Positions 1-9,840 of a DNA stretch of 64,000 nt are shown here, in pieces. Both the position numbers and the translations under genes were made by a program. Where the stretch lies: the NCBI RefSeq assembly GCF_016906535.1, contig NC_057385.1, positions 2,914,001-2,978,000 of the forward strand, given 5' to 3'. Under the pieces are notes generated by a model, which was given only the letters and a program-made list of their open reading frames with translations, did no database searches and was not told where the DNA came from. Each line of letters starts with the position of its first letter. Position 1 is the first letter of the stretch. This DNA comes from Rhizoctonia solani (Eukaryota > Basidiomycota > Agaricomycetes > Cantharellales > Ceratobasidiaceae).

Positions 1-779
1 AGAGACAACGTGGGGAGATATAGCCTAGGCTGAGAATGGCTCAGGAGGCTTCTCGCATTTCCGTAAAGCCGAGCTCGTGTGGGGCAGACGCCTGATCACC
101 AAAAGTAGTTCTCTCATGAAAAATGATCGACGGTTTGCCTACGACACATTTCGCTAGCGTGATTTATTCTTCAAGCCGGATCCTGGTGACCATGCTAGGA
201 CGTATTATATCAGCGGCTGGAATATTTACAGTCTTCACAGCCAGGCAAACTCTTTAGGGAGCCAAATTCAACTTAGCCGTTTCTAGATTTTTGCCGCGGC
301 TTACCCAACAAGACTGGTGGCTGATGCACACGTTACGCTTGGTTTTCAGACCCATCGATGGCTCATATTCGGCCATTCTAGCGGCGCGGCCAAATTGTTC
401 CTCATTAGCTCAGATCAAAATCAAGATCGATCCTGATGTATTTTCAAAACACGTCATGTGACCTTCTGGGCAGTGGCGTGTTGTCCTGAAGCTCTACGAA
501 GCATTGTCTGGTACATCTTTTCCATCAGGACTTTTTGTGCATCTCATCCAGTACCTTATTCGCACCGTCTTGGAAATTGCTGCATGCCTCGCGAAGTAGA
601 CATTGGTAGGCACCTCCAGGAGGGCTCATCAGAAGAAGGTATTGCATTTGCTTGTTCACAAAGGCACATATTCATCAAAAAAAAACATAACTCACCTCCA
701 TACTGATCTGTTATGAAAAGTGAGCAGAAGATGAAATTACTAGAACGAAAAAGACAACTCACCTTACAACTTATGCAGA
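1..779. other. left-edge intergenic stretch
   Basis: No conserved coding segment, tRNA or repeat is recognisable on either strand. The only open frames are under 90 codons, overlap one another and carry no familiar motif. The right end is the upstream region of the SprT-like gene that starts at 780. The left part could be the tail or promoter of a gene outside the window. Confidence 0.5.
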
Positions 780-2945
780 ATGTCAATAGACGACTTCTTA
801 CTTCCCAAACGCACGCGCGGAACCGATTATCGTAGCAGGCTCATTGTTATTTCCGACAGCGAGAGCGACTCTGATTTGCCGCCTCCGTCTTTGTTATTGC
901 AAGATCATAAAGCCGCCGGTCCGGCTCCCAACGTTGCGAGCACTAGCTCGACAGATGAAATCATCAACATATCCTCTGACTCGGAAGTAGAAAGGACACC
1001 CACAAAGTCTCATGGAAGCAAACCACCAAGTGACCATGGTCTTTCGGGATTCAATGCAACCAGCTCAACATCTAATGCTATTTCAGTTCTAACTCGTAGC
1101 CTCCAAAGCACGCACTCCCTTCAGACGGATAGTAGCCCCGACGAAGTCAATCCTACGGCGCATTCTCAGTCTGATAAAGCTGCCTCGAGGTGAGCCCTCG
1201 GAATCTGCCGTCTGTGTGGCACAGGTTTGATACTTATTCAAGCCAACCGACCGGGTCCAATGATACGGAAAGTGAGGTGAACGAAACTAGATTATTTGAC
1301 AAGGATGTGTACCACCCCGGAATCCTCCGTTTGTACGCCGCCCGTGGTATTCAGACACACTACTAGTAACTGACCAACCCCAATAGCGACCCCGGTCCCC
1401 GCAGACCAGCCCTCGTTAATTCTCTCCCGGGTACTTCAATTTCAACCCAGAAAGAATCGGATGGTCCGCAGAATTTGCGTGCGAAGGGCAAAACACGGGC
1501 GATAATTCTGGTCGACAGTCTTGGCGAGAGATACTTTGCCGAACACCCTGAAGACCTGGGAGGAATGTATTCAACAAAGTCTTCGAAAGTAAACAGTATT
1601 GAGAATGCCAATAGTTGCGAAGGCTATGGTCCGGTTCAGACCGATATCAGCGAGATTACCGCCCCTCCTGAAACGCCCCGCCCTCGTCCTCGACCCAAAC
1701 CCAAACCCAAGGCGCCATCAGCGGTCTTGGCCTCGGCGTCGGTGCCAGCAATGTCATCCAAAATCAGTACCCCGAAATCAAGCCAAGGTCCTCCAGGCAA
1801 TGGCAATTGCCTTATTTGCAGAGTTGAACGATAGTGTATTTGATGGGAAACTTCCAAGCGAATGCCCAATAGAGTGGTCCAAGAAGCTAAACACGACGGC
1901 TGGTCGAGCACATTGGAAAAGGTATATTTTCAGCAAATATTTACCATGTCAAATTCACTCTTGTGCTTTGTTATAGGATCCGCGATGCCAATGGGAGGGT
2001 TACGCGTCATGACACACGCATTGAATTATCAACCAAAGTAGTCGATTGTGAAGGTTTCTTCCGTTCTTCTCCCTCGTACGGGATCAAAGAGTGTTTACAT
2101 TGCTGTTGCTTCCCAGAACGAATCAAAAATACACTCTCGCATGAGATGTGCCACTTAGCCGCATGGATATTTTGATTCAGAAAATGAAGCCCCCTCATGA
2201 CCTGCATTCAAACGATGGTAGGTAACCAGGATATATGGTATATTTGACTTTTAGACTGATCGGCCGATTCTTTTTTTCTTTGTTTCTTTCTTAGGAGCAA
2301 GCGAATCATGAAGGCTAGACCTGACATTTCCATATCAGTCAGTGCATTCCTGTTTTCCGGCCTCACATACTGGCAACTGATACCACCGGGATTACACATG
2401 AATAGACCTGTCATTCGTATGAGATATCCTACAAATACGAATGGAAATGTTCCTCAGAAGAATGTGGAAGAACGTAAGTTGGATTACCTTGATTGATAAC
2501 CTCAAACCTGATCGGAATTCTAGATATGGTAGACACAGCAAGTCAATTGACCCCGAAAAACAAGGTGAGTACCCTCCCCCTTCTTGCCCTCACATAGATG
2601 ATTGACAGCTACGGTTTTGTAAAAACCTATTTAGCATGTGGCGCCTGCCGCAGCAAGCTTATTCCACAGTTTGAAACATCATCCAAGCGAACGGCTTTTC
2701 AAGGCACGTGTTGTGTCGGTTGGTATGCATACAGTCAGCCTATAATAGTTACTGTTTTTTGCGCAGATTATCTCAAGTTACACATGAAGGAGTTTAAAGC
2801 TGCAAACCCTGGGATACAACATGGAGAGGTAATGAAACGTCTTGGCGAAATGTTCCGAGTGGAAAAAGATGCTGCAGTTGATGAAGAGTTGGATCAAGTT
2901 ATGGCTGGGGTGGCAGGACTGGGGATCGAGTCGGTCGTCGACTAA
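780..2945 (+). CDS. SprT-like / GCNA-type zinc metalloprotease
   Basis: Likely a DNA-protein crosslink protease of the SprT/Spartan-GCNA family, acting in the nucleus. The first exon encodes an acidic, Ser-rich disordered N-terminus with SDSESDSD-like and SSDSE motifs that resemble SUMO-interacting stretches. The SprT core starts near 1820 (FAELNDSVFDGKLP), continues after an intron at about 1921-1976, and contains the zinc site HEMCH near 2139-2153. A zinc-ribbon half follows (WKCSSEECG at about 2440; CGACRSKL at about 2638). The C-terminal exon (2767-2945) has an HMG-box-like helix (YLKLHMKEFKAANPG). This SprT + zinc ribbon + HMG-like order is that of GCNA rather than vertebrate Spartan. 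The frame breaks just after HEMCH, at about 2166-2200: the expected third-His segment (EAPH...AFKRW) needs base-count changes. The start is the first Met of the acidic exon. Family is confident; exact exons are not. Confidence 0.85.
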
Positions 2946-4042
2946 AGAATTTCCGGACTAAGTCTATTTGACACACAGTCTGGGGAGTGGGCCTGTTTTG
3001 ATTGATCAGGGGTGATGGATGTGGTGCATACAAGGGACTTTGCTTGATCTGTCTCGACGTACATGGAAATGGACTATTAGCATATATTAATCAATCAATT
3101 AATGTGTTGTATCAACGCTTTGGTCCGAGATACGACCTCGGATGCCCAACATTCGCCCGGTTGACCTCCGATCACGGTGGTCCCGGCACTTTCTGGAAAC
3201 CTGAATACCGGCCGAACAAGCCATCAATAAAAGTCCGAGAGCGTCGGCCTGCAAAAGTGGGACGAGCGATTCACCACGCGTATATCGTCTAACCCTTCTC
3301 ACTCAAAGGCATTTATGCTATCGTAAGATCCGAGTGGTGATAGCCGCGAAGGAATGGCAAGAATGACCTATGATATATGAAGCCTAGGGCAGCATGGGAA
3401 TAACTATGGACAAGCGCAATGATGTGCATGATTCGCGTCGAAAATATCGATCCAGACGCATGCAGTGTCATACATTCTATGTTCTACGCGCGAACGAATG
3501 TAACCTGACGACAACCGAGAGTATAAACCAATTATGACCGCGACGCGCGCGCAACTAATAAATCAAATCTACTTTAATTAATCACCAAGCTCAAGCGGAT
3601 AAACTCGCAAAGGCGAATTATCCAATGGAAAACAACAATCCCAAATCTAGAATTCCCAAACGAAACAAGATGAAGTCACAGAAACATTGCTTGGAATACA
3701 ATTAATCAATGGGCGTATGTGTACGATAAAGCACGTGGATTGTGATACATTCAAGAAACACCGAAGATAAATAGTGAGAGTGTGTGGACATAGAGAGTTG
3801 TGGGGGGAGAGGGCGGAACGAACATCGGGACAACACAGGGTAGAGGAAACAGGGCCAAATCATAATAGTAATAATACCAGAACGCATATACGTTGTGGGT
3901 TAAGGCGATGGTTCTATCTCGTGTATAGATGGGAGTGATGAGTGTTTGCAGTGGTATGCGCTGGCTTTAAATGACCCTATAAACAAGGGAACAGTGTTAT
4001 CACGACTCATCCGAGAGCGGGAGTGCGAAACTGGCAAGGCAG
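2946..4042. other. intergenic, convergent 3' ends
   Basis: Lies between the end of the SprT-like gene (+) and the end of the first G-alpha gene (-). Open frames at 3002-3292 and 3702-3887 have no recognisable motif. I see no RNA gene or repeat. It probably holds both 3' UTRs. Confidence 0.5.
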
Positions 4043-6070
4043 CTAGTGCACGAACCCAATATTTTGGAGATTCTCCCTCATAATCTTATCTCTTACGGCG
4101 TTGATGGCGATACTGGTGGTACGGGTATCCTAAACCGTAAACATGAGCGATCGGCGAATCACAAAAAGACTCGGGATGAACTTACAGTCGCCGTGATGAA
4201 GTGAGTAAAAACTTGACTATCGGGACAATGTTCACGCTTTATTTTGTCAAACTTGCTCTTCAGAGCTGGAGACGCGGAACGTGAGACTTGATGCGAATCA
4301 AGGCGAATTGAACTCTACTCACTCTTGGTGACGTTGGCGTAATCGTTGGGGCGATCGCCGTAACTTGTCAAGAATTGATTCAATTGGACGCCAGCTTCGA
4401 GCTTAGCTTGAAGCAGGTCGCACTTGTTCAAAAACAGGACGATGCTCGCTCCAGCGAGAATCTTGTTTTTACATAGGTCGCGCCACATGGCAAGCGAGTC
4501 CTCGAGGCGATTAACGGTAGGATCTTCGGCGAGAACCTGATCGAAGGCCGAAATAGGAGCCAAGAAGATGATGCAATTTACTTGATACAAAAGAATGCTT
4601 AGTGTTTGTATGAAGATAGACTTGAGAGATGGGTGAGAACTTACCATCATCAAAATGTGGGGCCCAGGCTGCACGTTGGTATCGGGCTCCGCCAACGTCA
4701 ACTAACAACAGGGTTCAGCGCGGTGGAAGACAGTCTACAAGTGAATACCTACAAATCCTCCAAATGGATCCTTTTTCAGAACTAGTATTAACTACACATT
4801 GGGTTTCACTAACGCCTAGGGTCTTCAGTCTCGCCTTTAGGATATCATCTATTCAACAGATTTGAATGGCTGGTCATATATGACAAACGGCGGGGACGTA
4901 CCATCGGTAGGAATGTATCTAGGTTTGGTTATGCGATCGATATCGTCTAGGAAACTAGATTGAACCGAACAAATTAGGATGCTATCATACCCGGATATGG
5001 GAATGACTTACAAACCGCTCATATTCTCAACCCTGATTTTCTTTCGTTTAAGCATCTCCCACACGGACTTTGTTTGGCAAAATTCAACAAGGTCCTCGTG
5101 GAACGCCACCAAAAGGCGACCAGGGTCGTTCTCGTTGTCAAAGTCAATAGAGCAATCTATGGAAGGCCGGGGGCTCCGGGAACCAACGTGAAGCTTTTGC
5201 AGCGCAGATTTCCACCTCGACGAAGAAAGAACGCTGATTTCGAAACTTGGAACTTGGGGGTTGGCGGTTGATGTCCAATCTGATGCGGGTTCGACTGGCG
5301 AGCTGGCAGTGGGGGAAGAGTTCTCAGGGGCAAGCCGATTGGCTATCAAATCCGCAATCCTGGGATCATAACCGGATGAGTACGCGAAAGGTACCCGATG
5401 AAACATGGTCGACTCACTGTGAGAGAGGAGATAAGCGCACTCGAAAGGTCTTGAATATGGTGGCGTTTTGTTCCCAAAAGATGTCATTGTCTGGATAGTC
5501 CCGGGTGGGGACGATGGGGTGGGTAATCTCGTCGAGGAGGTTGAGGATAGAGCGGACGAGATTATGGAAGATGATTAGCCGCCAAGAGGCGCGCTCTGCG
5601 TCAAAGACCTTGCCGTTGGAATGCATGAGTCGGAACTGCTTCAGGAGTGTGCTCTTCCCGCTCTCGCTGAGTGTGATGTCAGAACATCCGGCTATTCCGG
5701 CTAGTTATTGGTCATGGTACTTACGACTGCCCCAATAGCAGAATCTTCCGCTCCTTGGACTTGCGTTTCTTCAGCGCAGCGGCCTCGAGCTAAAGATGAA
5801 ACTTAGTATTCGCGGCCTATGTGCGGTCGAACTTCATAGAGACTTACCCTCAACTGCTCGTCAATCTCGTTGCTCCGGCTGAAACGAAATGAGCATTGGC
5901 ACCGGCACTCAACATATCACTGGGCCTTACCGTTTAGCCTCTTCTTGCTGCAGGCGATCCTCACGTGGCATGTTGTTTAACGCAAGCATGGGGATGCAGC
6001 TGGTGGTGGTGCTGTTGTTGTTGTAGGGGTAAGAGGCAGATGGCCCGTCGAGGTTCGAACCTGGGTCCAT
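4043..6070 (-). CDS. G-protein alpha subunit, divergent class (copy 1)
   Basis: Heterotrimeric G-protein alpha-type GTPase. Read on the minus strand: Met at 6070 (MDPGSN...), Asn/Thr-rich head, Glu/Arg-rich helix (MPREDRLQQEEAKR), P-loop GQSESGKST split by an intron at about 5665-5734, a long helical-domain exon (5487-5008), FLDDIDRI...YIPTD (about 4910-4955), switch I KARLKTLGV (about 4805-4830), switch II VDVGGARYQR (about 4680-4708), NKCD (about 4420), ITATDT (G5, split by an intron near 4189) and C-terminus ENLQNIGFVH with stop at 4043. The arginine finger and switch I Thr are kept. The catalytic Gln of DVGGQ is Ala, there is no Gly2 for myristoylation, and no Cys at the -4 position. About 50-60 nt introns interrupt nearly every motif. 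It lies in tandem with a second diverged G-alpha gene. Membership of the family is certain; signalling role is unknown. Confidence 0.92.
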
Positions 6071-6824
6071 ATGTAGTCGACGTCCGCTCGACGCCCAGGA
6101 AGGGCGAGATTGTAACGATTACAAAATGACCACGACCCTTGATTCTATTTGATAATTTGCCAATACTCAGTCTTCCGCCTCGACTTCTTCGCTCAAAGCC
6201 AAATATTTGCGGGCGGGTCGCACATCCGCAAGCCCGTGAAAGTGATACTTGTGTCTACACTACTGTAGTCCATAACCTATGCAGATCCCAGGAACAGCCA
6301 CCACCACAAGTTGCCTGGATGTGGACATTTTTCAGCCCTCCTCCGCTTGTGCTCATTAGCCCCCCCGTGACACAATCGGTCGAGCTTGGTAACGAGTGTC
6401 CAGGGAAGAAATGTGGCGAACGGCTGCTGTAACGTAGGTATAGGCTCGAGGGCGAAGCTCTGACAGCCATGACGAGTTTATCGTTTTGGCAATAGCCCGG
6501 GCTAAACCTCTATAGCCTGGACACCGTTCTGGGAATAGCCAAGGCTCTCCTAGGCCCGGCACGCTCTGCGGCTTTGCCAGTCGTTAATTTAGGCACCCCT
6601 TGTGTGGGCCGTGGGATTAACCCTCGAGGGAGGTGTTTCGGTGCTTCGATCTCGTCTAAATATTTTACCCCAAGGCACCCAATCAATTTTCTACTTGACA
6701 TGCACTTAAACTAGCATTATTTCTCTCAATTGTACATCATCAAGAAGAAGAAGAAAACTCCAAAGATACAAAGTCCCACAAAGCTACCCAGAAAGATACA
6801 GTCGATACTACGCTCGTGTGATAT
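6071..6824. other. spacer between tandem G-alpha genes
   Basis: Contains the promoter of the first G-alpha gene (minus strand) and the 3' flank of the second. Short open frames here show no known motif. A T-arm-like string near 6050 lies inside the first gene's N-terminal coding region and is not a tRNA. Confidence 0.5.
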
Positions 6825-8896
6825 CTAATACAACCCCACTGACGCCAGTGCATCCTTCATGATTTTTTCTCGCACTGAAAGATAAGAATTAGTGATGAGC
6901 TGTATACGCATATGTCCAGGACTTCGAAAAATACCGCACGTACCATCCAATATTATTTTTGAGTTGTTCGAGAATCAACAGCTGTTGTTTGGTGGATATA
7001 CAAAGTCCGCTTGCTTGTGTTGCAGTTTGCTCGGTACACTTCATCAAACTTTGAACGCAAGACTAGAAGGGCGAATGTGATCAGCGGTTAGATCCCTACA
7101 GACCTGAATGCCGGACAGATAGGCTCTGACAATGGATTGCCGGCCGATGCCGCCACACGAAGGAAACGAAAAGCGGCGTGTTACGAATGAGTCCTAATCC
7201 GTACTCACATTCAGCAACAGGGGCCCACTCATTAGGACCTTTATATGCGCTCATATATTTTTTAAACTGGACGCCCGCGGCAAGCTGCGTGGACAAAATG
7301 AATATAATGAAATATGAAGGTGGGTAGATCGAACCGTACCTTGGCCTTTAATAAATCACATTTATTCAAAAACAACACGATTGAGACTTTATCCAGAACT
7401 TTATTCCTGCAGATCTCTTGCCATAGCAGGAGGGAATCCTTGACCCTGTTCATCCGAGAGTCTTCAGCTAACGTTTGATTGAATGGGCTTATCGGGGCTG
7501 CCAAGCTGGTCAATAAAATGGTAAATCGACGGTTGTTCCTCCATGTACCTAGGAAGATAATTGCATGAACATCTTCAAAATACGCAGCCCATCGAAGTCG
7601 CTGAGAATTAACACATATATCTTAGTTCCTCCGTGCACATGACGACCAAGACGAAATACACACCTGACTTCTCGCTCCACCAACATCGTCTGTGGCATTC
7701 AGATGTGTAAATGAGGTACCCACAGGGTCAACGGCCTCTGGAACTCACATATAATCCATTCCATGCCCTTCCCCGGACCGTGGTCGAATCGTACACGGTG
7801 TTCCTGCACCCCTACGGTCTTGATTCTGGCCCTCAGGATGTCGTCTAGAAATAAGAGCGTGATCGTTTGTTTCCGGAACCAGGAAGTATAGAAGTGTGCC
7901 TAATTGATTAGGCTCACTTTACTCACCTGCATTCGGCATGTATCCGGAGGCCGCAATGCGCGCCAAGTCATCCATAAAGCTACCGCGTAATATAAATCAA
8001 TATCATGTGGCCCGTATCTATACGAGAACCACAAGCTTACAATCCAGGTGATTCGCGGATGGAAGGTCTTTGCTTGGCCAGAGCGGTTTGGACCACTTCG
8101 TCTTCCCACAAGGCAATCAAATCGTCTACGCACGCTGCGAAAATCCGACCGGGATCGTCCCGGGAGCTCCAGTCCATGGATATTGTTTCGCCCCCGACAC
8201 TGAGACCCCGCCCAAGCCGTTCGTTCCACGAGTTCCAGGCGTGAACCGTGATTTCGTTGTCGTCGACATCGACGTCGGGGGTTTGCTGATCGTCACCGGA
8301 AGAAGCTGTGCTCCTGGTCCTTCGGGATCGTCGTCTCGGGGGCGGGGCAATGTCTGGGTCCGTGGATCCACGGAGCTGGCGTTCAAGGACCCGTTGGATG
8401 TGGAGTAAAGGTCGGAGTTTGACAGCGAGGGCCGCGAGATGAGGTGGGTAATGGTGTCGGGCATAGGAGGATCGGGACGAATGCGAAGACGAACTCGACG
8501 TGTCCGAGAGGAATTGGTCCGCTTCGTCGGGCAATGCCACCGCATCCAATATCCTCCGCACCGAATTCAGTACGTTCACATAAATGAGCGCGCGATACGA
8601 GTGCAGTTGGGCATTGAATGCTGATGTGGACTGCAAGAGTTGGAACTGTTTCAGCGTTGTTGTCTTGCCGCTCTCCGCCTGGCCTACTGGCTCGATGAAT
8701 TCGCTACCCGAATCTGAATTGGCATTCTAAGGGGCATACCTAGTAATAGCAACTTTCGTTGCGTCGCCTCTGCTCGCTGTCGGGCCAAGCGGTCTCGCTT
8801 AATTTCCTCGTCGATGAGCTCGCTTCGCTGTCTCGCCATCCGTTCGTCTGCCTGGCGTCTCTGCTTATCGTCCGGCGACTCGTTGGCAGGAGGCAT
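6825..8896 (-). CDS. G-protein alpha subunit, divergent class (copy 2)
   Basis: Second G-alpha GTPase. The start is ATG at 8896 (MPPANESPDD), followed by an Arg/Glu-rich helix. P-loop GQAESGKTT is split by an intron at about 8680-8744. The helical-domain exon (8636-8037) carries a long Ser/Arg-rich insert (SDTSSSSSHSSRSS and PPPRRRSRRTRS). Then come MDDLARIAASGYMPNA, switch I RARIKTVGV (about 7800-7840), switch II DVGGARSQ (about 7670-7695), AIIFLGPISPFNQTLAEDS, NKCD (about 7365), HQTTAVDSRTT in place of TCATDT (about 6960-7000), and C-terminus DALASVGLY with stop at 6825. As in copy 1, the switch II Gln is Ala and there is no Gly2. A frame break after DSRTTQK near 6950 sits in a run of A. 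Sequence differs greatly from copy 1, so the duplication is old or the two have separate origins. Confidence 0.92.
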
Positions 8897-9840
8897 GGTC
8901 ACAACCTATATGTCATTGGTAGTACCGAGTGTCACAGTGCTCCCCCTAATGGCCAGTACCTACCGCAAATGGGTCGTCAGAAAACGATCGGTTCCTCAAA
9001 TGCCTATTCATATTATTCGCACAAAATTAGAAACAGAAAGTGCTGCACAGAAAGGGAGGGGGAGTTCAGTTAGAGAGAGGAGCGATCAAGTCAGTCTCGT
9101 CAAATTATATGACACTTCCGAGACCCAGGCGTCTGTTATTGCAAAACCCCTCACGAGTGACGAAGTTCTCTCGCTAGGCACGATTGGAGGGAGAGAGTTC
9201 CATATCTCTCTTGTTGTATACCATTTAGTCTCCTAGCCAACAACGGTTTAGTCTGATGTGGCCAGAGTCCATCGATCACTTATATGTTCCTCCTCCCTTC
9301 TCCCCCCACCCTAATTTCCAACTCCTCCACCTCGGGTAGTTCCAGACTTCAGAGACGGCGTGGGACGAGCTGCGTGTACTACCGAAATGAAGTCTGTGTG
9401 GCCCATTTCGAGGTTTACAACCGTATGTGTGTATTATTATTCAGTAGAGCGGGTCGGAAGCACTTGTCATCGGTACCAAACCCTGTCGTCATCTCAGGCT
9501 TTCGGCCTGAAATCTTGGGCCTCCACCATCCGGATCGGACATTTTCGACACATTCACCGAATTCGTAAGACAATCATATGCCAACCGCCTGCCGCGGCAC
9601 ATCACTTTCTGTCCTTCGGCCGCGAAGAAATCTGGATTAAAAAAATTGCAACGTCCGAAACAGACGCTCGAGGCGGATTTGCCTCATTTCCCAAAGTCGA
9701 GCATGTGTAAACAATGCAAGTCTCATTTGTCAAGACTGCGTTTATTCAAAGTGGCGCTGTACTACTGTGCTACTAATCATCATATAGCTCCTTTGACTAC
9801 AAGACTAGACTCCCGGATAATCGTTCATGCGGTACGACTA
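8897..9840. other. intergenic: G-alpha promoter and GYF 3' flank
   Basis: Upstream of the second G-alpha gene (minus) and downstream of the GYF-gene stop (minus). Open frames at 8814-9236, 9284-9568 and 9360-9710 overlap in different frames and show no motif. I see nothing else supportable. Confidence 0.5.

Noticed and set aside
6040..6070. GAGGTTCGAACCTGGG resembles a tRNA T-arm.
   Set aside because: It lies in the N-terminal coding region of the first G-alpha gene and has no acceptor, D or anticodon arms.
8126..8545. 139-codon minus frame within the second G-alpha gene.
   Set aside because: Shadow of the helical-domain exon in another frame.
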